A DNA stretch of 64,000 bases from contig NC_085047.1 of the NCBI RefSeq assembly GCF_963662255.1, forward strand, positions 96,107,619 to 96,171,618. Reading direction: 5' to 3'. The translations under genes and the position numbers were made by a program. Source of the DNA: Cinclus cinclus. Its lineage: Eukaryota > Chordata > Aves > Passeriformes > Cinclidae. Below are positions 38,080 through 50,647 of the stretch, one piece after another (position 1 is the stretch's first letter; the number at the start of each line of letters is the position of its first letter). Below the pieces are notes generated by a model. That model ran no database searches. It saw nothing but the letters and a program-made list of their open reading frames with translations, and was not told the origin of the DNA.

Positions 38080-38420
38080 TTATACAGCATTTATGCTTGT
38101 ACTTATTTTATTATGAATGGGTTGTTAAACAGCTATAACTGGTCAACCAGCAACAAAAGTAAATTCGTTTTAAGGATTATTGCCCAATAAATAATTTGCT
38201 GAGGCTTATCTGAGCCCTATTTAATAAATTTCCTAACCCCTAAAATAGAGCATATTAATTTCTAGCAATTACTGGTAGTTTAGGCTTGTCATGGGCTCTG
38301 TGTGTTTTACCACAGACTTTATGATACCTACAGATAGGTAGCCATTAAAATTAAACATTTTTATTATGAAGCTAGGTAATTTCCAAAATGATGCATTTAG
38401 TATCTGTAGAAAAACAAAGC
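38080..38420. promoter_or_regulatory. Candidate conserved non-coding element
   Basis: A stretch without simple repeats containing many ATTA/TAAT cores and motifs such as CAGCTATAACTGGTCAACC (38131-38149), CCTATTTAATAAATTT (38216-38231) and CCATTAAAATTAAAC (38342-38356). The texture resembles vertebrate conserved non-coding elements. This is an impression from composition only; I cannot test conservation. Confidence 0.15.
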
Positions 38421-41400
38421 TTTGAATAATGTGTTCATATTATTTCAAGGATGCTTGGTAAGGATATGCTACTTTTCTTCTGGAACAGAAGAAACAAAAT
38501 TCAGCAGCAATTAGAATATTCACTAGCAAGAGATGAGACAGTGCCATCTCTGGCTCCTAAAGACTAAGTGATCCTTGGGGTTATGGCAGACCTAAAGGTG
38601 TACCTCCTAGATGTAAAATAAAATAAAACGTAATGAAATACACAAGAAACATGGTACAAATATAACAACAAAAAATTATTCAGTGTAAAAATTGAGGCAT
38701 TAATAAAATCTAACAATAAGATAAGGAAGGAATATCTGTCCTTCTTAGGAATAAAAATAAAAAATCTTTTGTTAAACATCTTTTTTTCCTTCAAGGGAGT
38801 CTCATATTAGTTAAAATCTAAAGTCTTCACCATTCTGAAAATATTTTCTTTACAGGAATGTATTATGGCTATTGTTTTTTTTTTTTTTTTGTACAGAGAA
38901 AATTAAAATAGCACTATTTATTTTCTGAAAGCTTAAGAATATATTTTGCCTTAAAAAAAAAGTCAGAGAACTTTTCATAGGTTGGTTGCTGAAAAGGTAA
39001 AGGTCTCTAGGCAACAAAATTTTACAAGCCCTTATGGTTCTACACTTTGTCATTCCAATATCAAGAACTCAGTGGTAGGTGTAAGGTGTTTGCTTTTCTC
39101 CTAGTAGTGCAACTTAAGTAGAACCATTTGGTTTGGACAAAAATAATAGGTTCATATCACCTTCCAAGTAAATACATACTGCAAAGGGAAACTTTGTAAA
39201 TATACTAAAGACATCCCCAGGGAAAGAGGATCTAATCACCCTAATTTGGAAGTGGTAAAATATATGTGAAAGAATCAGAGCAGACAAAGTAAGCAGTTTT
39301 TAAAGTAATATAATATTGCAGCCATGATTTAATTTACAGTCTTGTGGTGACTGCAAATTCTGGCATTTGCCTATAAAATTATAACAAGTTTTGATCAAAA
39401 ACACTGTTAAATTTTGTTTATTTTCACAAATTAGAAATAATTGTTGTTATTATCAAACATTCAAAAACACATTTTTCAGATTTAAAGACCTTGATGCTTT
39501 TTTTTTTCTTTTTAACTAACAGATATGGAAGCTATCTGAAATATTATCTTCTTTACAGTGAATACTGGGCAGAAGTCTAATAGTTATTGGCCGTGATCAT
39601 GGAAATGTCTTATCTCATGCAGACTAATTATATTTTTTCCTTCGACTGTTTTCAAGAAGGAGTATTTGCCTTTTAGAGCTTTACAATGTCTTAATCATAT
39701 TATGATCTTAAATACTGGGGCTCCATCTTAAATTACTTGGGAAATTTCATAAAAGGGAAGAAAATACTGGTGGGGAAAGAAAAGTTGAGATGTGTGTTGG
39801 TGGTCTACAACTGAGTCTACCTTTTGTTGTTAAAACAGACATAAAGATGTTTGGGAGGCTCAGTGGTAAAGTCTCCACTGAAACAGTGGCATGTAAGTAA
39901 GGACTATTAAGTATTTCAGTGTTTTGCCTCTGGACATAAAACTGTTCAGGTAGATCTCTGTTCTATGAAACTTTACAGTTTTAGCATTACTAGTGTGATT
40001 AGCTTTATTGAACTTGAAGTACATGGCTTAAGAAATGCATTAATAATTTAAAGAGTAGAGCCACATTTATTAAATAATTCAGAGATCTTTAAAGATTAAT
40101 ACTGTTTTATGGACATTTGGTATAAACAGGATATTTTCTTTCCTCTTCTATGCAATTTTTCATTCAGAAAAGTGCACCAAAAAAAATATTCTTGAAAAAT
40201 TCAGACACCAGAAGCTGATTATATTAACCTGTAGACACAAATGGCTAGGAACATTCCAATGTAAAATTTTTAAGGAAGGAAGTAGGGATCAGTCTAAATC
40301 AAAATTATTCTCACAGAAATTTAATCAGGAATGTTTTCTTACATTGAAGGTTTAATTCATAGAATAAAAAGAGAAAGGGGAGACAAAAATGTAGACAATA
40401 GACTTCTAAATCAGATTAGTGCTGGATAGTAGAGATTCAGTTCAGTTTGACACAGGCTGTAGCTTATTTTACTTAATATAAATAGCTCCCTGTGTCACTA
40501 CTGGATGTATTCTATAGATATACATGCCTAATTCAATATGGATTGGAATACATAACTTGCAATACTGGAATGATATAATTTAATATATCATTTTATCAGG
40601 AAAGTTGGCTTCATTATTAGGTAATAGAGAAACAGAAACATGGAGTACTAGGGCTCACATCAGATCACCTACTTTGGTCTTCTGCTTCTGGACATGACTT
40701 TATGTGTTACACGATAGAAGTTTGAGCAGCCTCTTCATAAACAATGAGAACCTTTCCTCAGGAAATCCACTTTAATAATCCACTGCTCTTCTCACTGGAA
40801 AGAGGTTCTCAAATTAAATAAATCTCCCTGACTTTAAATTAAACCCTTTGATCTTTGTTCTTTTTATCTTTGCTTATGACAGTAGCTTTTACATGTTTAC
40901 ACAGTCATCCCATTTTTTTTTTCTTTCCTTCTGTGCCCATCTGTAAATTAAAGAGACATAATTCTTTAATTTTCTTTTGATAGGCTGTATATTATAAACC
41001 TATGATCATTCTCTCTGCTGTACTCTGAACAACAAATCAGCACCATCTTTTTCTTTTGTGAAGTTTGACATACAGAACTGGACCCTTTGTCCTCCAGGTT
41101 CTTAGTTCTCTTTATTGACTGGGTAAGCAGCCTAGAATCATCTGGGCTTTGTCAGATGAATTCTGGATTTACTGTTTTTCCTTTATTCAAAAGATTTGTT
41201 GGAGTTCCTAACCAATCTATACTTTCTTTCAGTAGGCATATTGCTATTCATACAAATCAATTGGTAACCATTGAAGTATTCCTGTTGGAAGTAAAGTAAT
41301 GTCAAGAAATTTTCTTGGCTCACTATTGCAGCCACCCTTTCTCTTTGACATAAACCTGGCCATACATTGTCTGCTCTCAATATTCAGGGAAGCTGTATGT

Positions 41401-41559
41401 GCATATTGGAATGGAATTCTGTCTTAATTGTACCTCTGGCTACTATTACATGGGTAAATGAAATTCATTGTTCTTTGCTAGTTGCCCTGTGTACAGAGAC
41501 AAGGCAGTGGAGCTTTTAGCACTATCTGTTCAATACCACCTGCACCTACACCAGTGGTA

Positions 41560-42165
41560 GTTGTACTTAAAAGCCAAGGCCAGGAACAACAAATTTGACT
41601 TTTTTTTTTTCGTTTTGGTTTTTAGGTTTTTTTTTGTTTGCTGGGCTTGCTCTGGAGAGGGTGTGGGATTGAGACCACCATTGCTGTTGCCACACTGCCA
41701 CCACCCCTGGGGAGAAAGCCCCCACAGCGGGACCCAAGCCACACAGTCGCCATTTTGGCAGCACAGCTCCTCATTTGGATGAATTAGCTTTTCTGGTTAT
41801 GTTCTGTCCCTTCTTTCTGTTGTTTTCAGGCTGGGGGAGCAGGCAGTTAAGCCACAAGAGCCTCCCTGATATATTTTCTTAGTTTTCCTGAATACAATGT
41901 GGCCATAGCACAGGGCCAGTGGCCATTTTGCCTTTGTCTGGAAAATCACTCTGTCTTTAGGAAGTGTTTTTGTTTGTTTGGTGGTGAATATCCTTTTGTG
42001 GGTAAAATTCCCTCTTTTGTACATGCTTTTATTAATATTGTTGAGGTTATTGGGATTTTCCAGTAAACTGTGATTCCAACTTATGATGTCTCCTATTGTC
42101 CCTCCTGGACACTAGTTAAATGGCCAGAGTTATAATCACCATGTAACGTAAGAACAAATTACTAT
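41560..42165 (+). mobile_element. Probable LTR-type repeat (unassigned)
   Basis: From about 41640 the base composition rises, and the text resembles an avian ERV LTR. GCTGGGCTTGCTCTGGAGAG is followed by CACCACCCCTGGGGAGAAAG, a segment containing CGCCATTTTGGCAGCACAGC, GGCGGT-like GGCAGTTAAGCC, and later TTTTATTAATATTGTTGAGG, a CCAGTAAACTGTGATTCC stretch and CTCCTATTGTCCCTCCTGGA. I recall this order from passerine LTRs but cannot name the family. The 5' edge is blurred by a T-rich tract (41600-41640), and I cannot place exact termini or a target-site duplication. The short frames crossing it (41530-41782, both strands) are not genes. Confidence 0.4.
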
Positions 42166-42389
42166 TACTTTTTGTCTTCTTCCCTATCAAGGCTTCTCTA
42201 ATTCTAGAATCTCACTAATAACAACTTCCTCTTCTGATACAGATGCTTATGGAAGTCACATTGAAGTATACAGAAGACAGAGAAGTGAGTAGAGATAGTA
42301 CCATGGCTTCACCAAAGGCAAATCTGGAGCTGGGCTGCTGGGCTAATCTGGTGACTTTCTTATGATTATGCGACTGCAGGAGTACAGAA
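42166..42389. other. Short unique spacer
   Basis: I see nothing identifiable between the LTR-like segment and the CR1 copy, other than possible eroded edges of either element. Confidence 0.5.
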
Positions 42390-42904
42390 GGAAAGATCAA
42401 CGGGTGTTATTTACCTGGTCACTTTTTAAGGCCTTGGCATTGATGCTAAATTGGAGAAATTATGAGTTTGATGGATATACTGTCAGATGGATAAGGAATT
42501 GGCTGGGTGGTCACATTCAAAGAATTACAGTCAATGACTCAATGCTCAAGTGGAAACCAGCAACCAATGGTGTCCTTCAAGAGTCCATATGGATACAAAA
42601 GCTGTTTTGCATCTTTTTTGCATTGATGGCACAGACCAATGGGATTGAGTTCACTCTCATCAAGTTGTTGGATAACACCAAGATGAATGGTACAGCTGAT
42701 ATATTAGAGGGAAGGGACACCATCCAGATGGACTTTAATAGGCTTGAGGAGTGGGACTGCATGAATCTCATGAATATCAACACGACCAATGCAAGGTTTT
42801 GCACCTGGGTCATGTCAATCTCTGTCATCAGTACAGAGTGGAGGAGGAATGGATTGAGACCAGTCCAGAGGAGAAGGATAAAAAATTTGGATGTGATCCA
42901 GTAG
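42362..42904 (+). pseudogene. CR1 ORF2 reverse-transcriptase remnant (180 codons open)
   Basis: This open frame covers the C-terminal half of the CR1 RT domain. Recognisable parts in order are the stretch VRWIRNWLGG (residues 41-50), GVLQES (70-75) where active copies have GVPQGS, and LLDNTKMNG (102-110) where active copies have FADDTKL. The catalytic Asp pair is therefore lost. The ATG is chance: the true ORF2 start would lie kilobases upstream and is absent. The frame continues beyond 42904 in other frames, which shows frameshifts. It was a reverse transcriptase for target-primed retrotransposition; this copy cannot function. Confidence 0.75.
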
Positions 42905-43525
42905 TGTGTGCTTGCAGTCTAGGAATTGTATGCTGAGCTGCATCAAAAAAAGTGTAGCCAGCAGGTTAACAGTGGTGATTCTCCTTCTTTTTGCTGGTCT
43001 TATAGGACCCTGCCTGCAGTACTGTTTCAGGCTCTGTTTCAGGGATCCTCAGCACAGGAAAGACATGAACATGTTATAGCAAATCCAGAGGTAGGATTTG
43101 CCTCTGGGCACAAAAATCATCAGAAGGCTGGAACACCTCTCTTATGGATGGGCTCAGAGACCTGGGGTTGTTCATCCAGGACAGCCTTTCAGTACTTAAA
43201 TATAAGTTATAAGTAATAGAGAGAGTGAGCTTTTTACCAGGGCCTGTAGCTACAGAACAAGAGTCATTGGTTAAAAGGGGAAAAAGATTTATATTGGATG
43301 GAAGGATAAAATTTTTTACAGTGACTGTTGGGAGACTCTAAAACAGGTTGCCCAGAGAAGATTTGGATGCCTCATCCCTGGAAGTGTACAGAATCATGTT
43401 GGACAAGACCTTAAACAATGTAATCTGTTGAAAAATGTTCCTTATTCATGGCATGGAGTTTGGACTAGATTATTTTTGAAGGTCTCTTCTTGTGTAAACC
43501 AGTCTACGATCCTGTGACATTATGA
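42390..43525 (+). mobile_element. CR1 LINE, 3' half, decayed
   Basis: A 5'-truncated CR1. It begins near AGATCAACGGGTGTTATTTA, which corresponds to the RT region of ORF2. It continues through sequence matching the CR1 RT end and 3' region (AAGTGTAGCCAGCAGGTTAA, GTTGCCCAGAGAAGATTTGG) and ends with TTTGGACTAGATTATTTTTG, AAGGTCTCTTCTTGTGT and GATCCTGTGACATTATG. The last part is the recognisable CR1 3' end. Several frames along it (42362-42904, 42751-42936, 42926-43216) are pieces of one broken ORF2. It is not active. Confidence 0.85.
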
Positions 43526-45598
43526 ATTAGTATTTGAAATATGTAGATGTTAACCTTCTACTCATAAGAATTCAGAAAATTTTGTAGAGAGAGAAAATCG
43601 AAGGACAAGATAGATTGGAAATCATAAGAACAAATAAATCCTGAAGCAGATAAAGGGATCCTTTTTTTTCTAATGTTCCAACTGTTACTGCATATCAGAT
43701 AGAGTCCTAGAGTCAGGGAAAAAAAAAACTCTTAAAATACTGATACTCAGATAGGATAGAGAAGGACAACGGATTTATCTGGAAATAGTTAAGTCATTGA
43801 CTAAAACAATAAGATAATATATATTCATAAATTCATTTTCATATTACTGAAATGCAACAACTGTATAATTATGTAGTCCTATGCAAATATATTAAAGTAG
43901 AGGGAGATTTAAGTAGGACATGGCTTTATGCTGCTTTTCTGTATATGTGGGAGTTTGTCTACAGGCATTTACAAAATATGAATTCCTAATGTGCTATTTG
44001 AGTTGCTGTATAATCTGCTTAGAGAAACACAGTTTCATCAGAGCTTTGTCAAGGTATCAGATAGACTAGCAGAAGTGTAACATCCTTGTATTCCTGAATT
44101 AAGATAAAATGAAAGCTGTAATTAAGATACCAGCTTCTTACTACTTTGTTAACTTGACTATTTAATTAGGATAGAAAGGCATACCATATTGAAACAGAAT
44201 TTGAATTTTTAATCCTTTTTGGGTTATTTTACTTCCTTAGGTTACTGAGCAGCAAAACTGATTATGATGTGAATGCCTTTAAAATGTAGTTTTTAAAAGA
44301 TTGCCCTTAAACACCCTGGTTCAGAACTTGAGAGCGTTTGCAGAGCTAAGTTGTTGTAATGTAAAATATTAGAAAATATAAATATTCACAGAAATTGGCC
44401 AGATAAAGAGGAAATAGATATCATCGATTTTTTCAATGTCTTCCTGTTGATTTTTTTTGTGTTGCCAAAATGGACACTTTTAAAAGTCTGAATAATATTT
44501 TTTTCCTAGGTTTTAGAAAAACCTTGTACTGAAATCCACAAAAGAATTTGATTGAAACTTTTTTTTTCAATTTAATTTCTAGTTAAATTCCAGCTCTATA
44601 ATTCAGTAAAATGGTTTTTTGACTACATTTTTAAATCATGCTAATAAATCCAAAATGCAAAGTTTGGATTTAAAAATCTTTCATTCGCTTGGGATAAAAA
44701 AGGACAAATTTATGAATCATGACTTGAAAGATGTTCAGTTAAGATCAGCACTATAAACTTCTATCAAATTTGGTTGACATTCCAAAAACATAGCCTTTCA
44801 ATGCTATGTATCAGTACTCACACAGCAAGGCACTTTAACAAAGCACCTGTTTGTCAGGTGAACATTCTAACAACACTCTGTATGCATAAAATGAGGCAGA
44901 AAACCACTTATAAGATTGAATTATTTTCTTTGCAACCTGCAGTGTTTTAGAAAGCTGAGAGCATAGGAAACTTCTCAGTATATGATGAATTTTAAACAGC
45001 ACTCTTCTAACCCTCAGTGAATATTCAAGCTGAAGAAATAGGTTGCACTGAATGTAGGGCACAGTGGAGAAATTGTGCTTCTGGCTGTTGTTCAGGTACA
45101 GGAATGTTTTGTTGCACAATCCAACTATCACAACCACCATGCACCCTGCCTCAAATTATATATGGTTCTGCACTTCTTCTATTCTCTTTCCTCTAAATCT
45201 GAATTAGTATATTAAGGATGCCAAAACTGTGTCAGTGTAGGATCATTTATACTGGGGAAAATGGTCTGTGTCAGGTGCTATCCCATGTCATATAACAAAC
45301 AGGAAAAGCATCATAAACTACAAATTCTGTAAGTTTGTTAGCCACATCATGTGTTGCTCATGATGCTTTCTGGGCCACCCAGAGTAGCTGCTCACCTGCT
45401 TTAGCCTCAGTTATGAGCACTATACAGGAACTTTGACTGGGATAGGAAAGTACAAAGGTAAAAACTGTCTTTTTTCATAAAGGTATTAATACATATGTTG
45501 ATTTTTTGGTGATCTACACTAATGTCTCAGAATCTGACATAATCTTTGTTGCCTCTGAAATATTTTATGTACTATGAAATACAATGAAAATAAATCAG
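43526..45598. other. Unique AT-rich sequence, no feature seen
   Basis: I see no coding exon, RNA gene or named repeat. The longest open frame (44835-45140, - strand, 101 codons) has no family resemblance. Confidence 0.6.
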
Positions 45599-45603
45599 AG
45601 TTA

Positions 45604-46309
45604 TGTCCTGGTTTGAAAGACAGATGTTTGCTAAGGAAAGCAGAAGCCTCCTTTTGGACTGAAAAATGTGATCCTTCCTTCCTACAGATTATTATGATTT
45701 TGAAATTAAGGGAGCTCTCAGGCAAAGATATGGGGGTAGGAATAACAGTTCTTTACTAGTATATCTAACAAGACAAACAAGAACAACAACAGCTATGAAA
45801 TTACCCACAAACAGAACAGTAACTCAGTCCCAGTGTTTTTTGGCTGCAGGCACCTTTTCCCTGAGCTGCAGTTCCCGGTGCTGGGGGCGGGCGGGTCCCG
45901 CAGAGCTGCAGGAGGGCTGGGGGTGATGGCAGCGCTGTCCCAGGGGGAGAGAGAGATGGAGAGAGAGCTCTCCGCTCACGGTGTGGGTTCCGATGCTCAG
46001 CAGAGTGCTGGATGGTGGCAGGTTACAGGGAGAAGGGAGCAGGGCAGGGTCTGACAGCAGTGAGGATGGCTCCTGGCGCTGGGATGGTGGCGATGGGACA
46101 CAGGCGGTGATCGTCCTTCTTATCTGAACTCCACGGGGGAAATGGGCCGAGCCAGAGCCTTCTGCTTCCTCTTCTGGATGTTTGGATATCGAGGGGTTTC
46201 CCTCCTCTCTCCCCTCCCCCCTTGTCACCAGGGCCCAGTCAACAGGTATCTTAGCATGACAATGGGGAAAATTCCACAGAGGGAAAAGGGAAAGAACCAA
46301 CCCCCAACA
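45604..46309 (-). mobile_element. Solo ERV LTR resembling the passerine TguLTR5 group
   Basis: On the + strand the element opens TGTCCTGGTTTGAAAGACAG and continues TTTGCTAAGGAAAGCAGAAG, AATTAAGGGAGCTCTCAGGC and ATAGGAATAACAGTTCTTTA-like sequence, which is the hallmark of this LTR group. It closes CCCCCAACA. The termini fit TG...CA. Five-base flanks AGTTA (45599-45603) and AGGTA (46310-46314) differ at one base and look like the target-site duplication. A poly(A)-signal-like AGTAAA lies on the minus strand (complement of 45752-45757) and a degenerate TATA-like stretch near 46115, so I read the LTR as minus-oriented. Its GC-rich middle (45840-46200) differs from the TguLTR5 copies I remember. 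There is no internal retroviral sequence. The frame at 45824-46300 (- strand) lies wholly inside and is not a gene. Confidence 0.75.
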
Positions 46310-46314
46310 AGGTA

Positions 46315-49300
46315 GAATTCTGTTACCACTTTAATATGAACACAGGTGGTACTGCAAGTGATATTTTCAGAATAAAATGAATGTTACTGCCTTATTAAAC
46401 TCAATCTGCTAGGTGAATTTTATGTCAAAAGAAGTGTTGGAATGGACTGCTTAAACTGTGGTTATAGTCAGAAAAGTGGCTGTCAATGTGGAGCTTGTTC
46501 TTTAATATGTCAGCTATTCTTTGGGTAAATCATGACTACTTTTATGTCTAAGCTAGGTTTTTACAACAGCTAACACTAAACTACACTTCATGTAGGTGTT
46601 ATTTTTGTTGATATTATATTTGACTGTGGTTCAAAAAATCCGTATTACAGATGAGACCCCAGGAAAAAGGAGACAAAATAGACCAATTTTCTAACCTCAG
46701 TTTGACTTCATAGGTCTGACAAAGAGGGAGAAAAAAGAGAAAAAACAAGCATAAAACAAACCAAAAACCCCAAATCATTCTCACACACTGTGAAACCTGC
46801 CACTATCTTGTTTTATGGCCAAAATCAGTTTAATGACATTTTATCTAGATTCACCAACATTAAATATCCTAATTTATCCTATAGGAGAAAATACTAGATT
46901 ACCAGTCACCTGTTTTCATAAAATACACTTCATTCTCCCTCTCACCATTCTTCCTAACGAGGGAAAAATATGGACCTGTCATCTTTGCTACCTATTAAGA
47001 ATAATATTTGATCTATATTAATACTTCTTCTAGGTACCCTCTGGGACAGAACTCATTGCCATGAGCCAAAACTATACCAGACGTTTGATGGGGAGGAGTG
47101 ATGTGGGCATCTAGATCTACAGCTTTAACAAATGTAAATTAAACTAAGTTTAAGCATTTTTGTCTGCAAATTACATTTTAGTGGCATCAAAAGATTCAAA
47201 TCTTCTGAACACATAATTTAAAATTGAAACCAAAAATCTTATTCAATAACAAAGTGTACTAGGTACGTGAAATAAATGGAGATCAATGTCCATTGGTGCA
47301 AAGAAATACAAAGTAAGACAATAAAAATATTTTTTGACTAAATGCTAAGCATTTCCTCCTCAGAGTTAACTCTGACTGGCTAAAGTAAAAATCCTATTAA
47401 AATTACAAAAAAAAAAAAAGACTGAACAAATTTATGCAATTGCAAGATATTGTTTAAGCATATGGAGTTTTATCTGGCATTGTACCTCCAGAATTCTTAA
47501 GAGCAGTTGAGAGGCTAGATGGTGAGTGAGATTTTATAGCTAAAGAAAATTGAGAAGGTTGCTTCCTCTGCCAGCCTGTCATCTACACCATCTTCTGGTT
47601 CACAGTCAGCTGGCTTGGTCATAGATAAGCTTCTGACAGCTAGAGCCCACTGCATGGATCAAAGGAAAATCAAGCAGACCTTGGAAAGGTTATAAGAGAA
47701 ATTTAAACATCTTAGGATTTGATTCAAATTAAACTTAACAGGGGTGGATGGCATAAACTTAAAGTATGACTTTGTCAGAAGTCCCAAGATATGCTAATTA
47801 ATTTTGTACAGCCAAGATCTTAGCTAAAAAGAAACTTTCCGATCAGTTGTTTTTTGGTCCAGACTAGAAACTAAATCAATACTGCAAAAATCAGCATGGT
47901 TCTATTAAAACATAGTTGTCTTATCAAAACAGTTGTAGTTTTATTTTTTATTTGTACCACTAGGGAAGTAATATATTCATCTAAAAATAAAATGAAGTAA
48001 TTTTCACTTTAATCCATTTTTCATATTGTCTGAATTGTATCAAAAGACTTTAAAACAGAAAGCAATTGAGTCCTGGTAGTGGTCACTGTTGCAAAGCACG
48101 CATCAAAAGTTCAGTGTAAAAAAAAAGTGTCATATTTGTTGTCAAAAGAGTTTAGTTTTCTTAAGCAATAAATGAGTGGCTAATTAATGCTTAATTAAAG
48201 TTATCTGAATTAGAATGCAAGAAATAAATAATAATAAAGCAATATCCAAAATTCATATGATAAAATATTATTACAAATAATTTATGAAGGGTCTTGAAAG
48301 CTCCTTTTGTGATGAAGTGACATTATATATCCACTGTTTTTCCTGTGAGATCAGTCAAGGTTCAAGCACTGTCAATAAAACAACATTCACAGTGACTTAC
48401 CCATCCTTCATGTAGTGGCAGACATCATAAATCATTTCCCTTTCAAGAAAAGTTCAGATCTGTCTACGTGAGTTCTAGTTGAGTGAACATAACTATTGTA
48501 TTTGAGTATCTTATAAAAAGGAACATTAAGACATGGATGAACAAGTGAACTGCATTTATCCCTACTCTCCAAAAATTTAGTGAAATCCATTTTTCCTTTT
48601 TCTTTTTTTTTAACTTCAGTCTGTATTTCTGTTTTGAGGTTCTTCAGCTACAGAATAAGCAAGTATAGTTTAGATTATGTTCTCGTGATCCTATCATCTG
48701 GGACTTACACTGTTTTGACTAACATGTTGCAGTTTGTTTTTTCAATTTTGTAAAATGCAAGTCTGTGAGGAAATCAGGATTGTTAATCAATAGACTTTTA
48801 AGTAATTTTGTATTTATAAATAAAGTAAAATTACCTTCAATAGTTCCTCACATGGAAATTACTAAGAAGTAGACATGCATTAAACAGTAAAAAGCAAAAT
48901 AGCACTAGTGAAAGATGTTTTTATCCTGTACTGTTTGAAAGCAAAGAACTTCACAAGCTCTCTTTGATTAACAGTATTCCTCAAAAAGTACTGTAGGATA
49001 GAAGTTTACAACAGATTTCAAGGTTTATCTTACCACTAGAATCAATCACTTCTGTCTCCTCTTTTGGAACTAAATGTTCTCATTATTTGTCTTCCATTTG
49101 CTCATTTCAGACTCCAGTGAAGATTACTAGCTGATAGTGATGTCCTGGCTACAGAACAACCTACTGCCTGTTGCCTGCTAGAGGAGAGACTGTGTTACAG
49201 CAGAGGCTGAAGAGTCTTCACTATAAGGAGAAGAAATTACCTCAAAGGGGAAGCAACTCATCCCTAGTGTCATTGTAGAAGTAATCAGGTGAAATATGCA

Positions 49301-50039
49301 TTCAATACATTAACTTAACTCTGCCCTTACCAATTCTAAGAAGCATATTTTTCATGATCCTGACTATGATAGACTACTTAGAAACACTGATGTCCACAAG
49401 TTGGTCATCTAAATGAAGTTATTATCCAGCGTCTCCAGTACTCTTTACTTTCTCTGACATAAACACAGTGTTCCTTGGGAATAATATAGCACAAGAGGAA
49501 AGGAAGAAAAACAGCTTAACTGTTCCTTGGTATTATTTCTTTCCTGTAACAAAACAGTGGATACTAGTTTTAGACAGAGCAGACTGTTTTTTTTCAGACA
49601 ACTATAATTTTCTACATGCTATTCCAAAATATATCTTCACAGTTTCTTCTGGAAAAGACAGATATGTCACAGATTTATTCTGCTAACCACAAGGAATATG
49701 TTTCTAAATATTGCATGGTTTCTGTTGCTCTTGTTACTTTAAAGGCCTTTTGTCTGAAAAGCTTTAAACTTATTCCTCACTGAATAATATCTGGCTATGG
49801 TTTTCCCAAAAGATTAACTCAAAATTTTTGAAGTTTTCTCCAAGAAGCACGCAGATAGATTTTAATAATCTGAAGAAAATATTTTAGATCAGTGGGCAAG
49901 TATTTGGACTTGTGTGCAACTATTTGGATAGCTGAGCTATCAAAGCCTTCTAGTAATTTAGGATAGTGGTGTCAGTCAGCATTTGTACAAATAGCACCAT
50001 GCCATGCCACACTATGTAGTTACTTGATTTTATTTGCAT
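46315..50039. other. Unique AT-rich sequence without a recognisable gene
   Basis: No coding exon or RNA gene is seen. It holds an A-rich tract (about 46735-46775), an A-run near 47407-47419, and a homeodomain-motif inverted repeat at 48181-48197. All open frames are short and without family resemblance. Confidence 0.6.
48181..48198. promoter_or_regulatory. Inverted pair of homeodomain sites
   Basis: TAATTAA (48181-48187) and TTAATTA (48191-48197) are exact reverse complements separated by TGC. TAATTA is the core site of many homeodomain proteins, and paired sites with short spacers suit dimers. The neighbourhood (48170-48240) has further ATTA cores. Function is inferred only. Confidence 0.25.
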
Positions 50040-50647
50040 ATACAACTCCTCCCTGAAACAGACCCCTGGCAGGACTGGTCGATCTATGGAGAGAGAAGCT
50101 GGAGCTGGTTGGCTGGAGGGATTGTGAACCTGGGGAACGGCTGCAAGCTGGGGCAGTGTGTGGGAAAATGCAGCCCCTGGGGAGGACTGACATTGGAAGA
50201 CTCCCACAAGTGGGGGGGACCCCACACCAGAGCAGGGAAAGAGTGTGAAGGGTGCTTCCCCTGAAGAGGAAGGAGGAGCAAAGACAGCTTGTGATGAACT
50301 GACTGCAACCCCCATTTCCTGCCCCCCTGCACTGCTGGTGGGAAGAAATTAGGGAATTCATCAATTAAGTTAAGACCAAGAAGAACGGATGGGCTGGGGG
50401 AAGGTGTTTTTAAGATTCAGATTTATTTTTCATTCCCCTACTCTAATCTGAGTGACACTAAATTAAACTAATTTCCCAAAGCAGAGTGTGTTTTGCCTAT
50501 GGCATTAACTGATGAGTGATCACTTCCTGTCCTTATCTTGACCCATGAGCCATTCATTGTATTTTCTCTCCCCTGTCCAGCTGAGGATGGGAGTGGCAGG
50601 GTGGCTTTGGTGACCACCTGACGTCCAGCCAGGGTCAATCCATCACA
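50040..50647 (+). mobile_element. Avian ERV LTR, family A copy 1
   Basis: A GC-richer block. In order: a 5' part with repeated GG-rich phrases (CTGGGGAGGACTGACATTGG, GACCCCACACCAGAGCAGGG), then GATGAACTGACTGCAACCCC, a purine/GT-rich part ending in TGGGGGAAGGTGTTTTTAAG, a polyadenylation signal ATTAAA (50462-50467), and the 3' end CCTGTCCAGCTGAGGATGGG through CCAGCCAGGGTCAATCCATC ending ACA at 50647. This is the 3' end of a common avian ERV LTR. The same 3' end occurs in reverse at 54240, and a related one ends at 62259. The 5' boundary is approximate. No internal viral genes adjoin it. Frames inside (49950-50364) are not genes. Confidence 0.7.

Larger units (their letters stand above)
32471..41559. 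other. Unique AT-rich region without a recognisable gene
   Basis: No coding exon, RNA gene or named transposon is seen. It includes the G14 plus T/G tract (34391-34507), a run of 17 T (34961-34977), further T/G-rich stretches near 35395 and 37040, a short GATTCCTA duplication (36570-36588), and a segment with many homeodomain-type cores (38080-38420). Open frames are short and unremarkable. Confidence 0.6.

Noticed and set aside
45824..46300. 158-codon minus-strand frame
   Set aside because: It lies entirely inside the solo LTR at 45604-46309 and has no viral or host protein resemblance.
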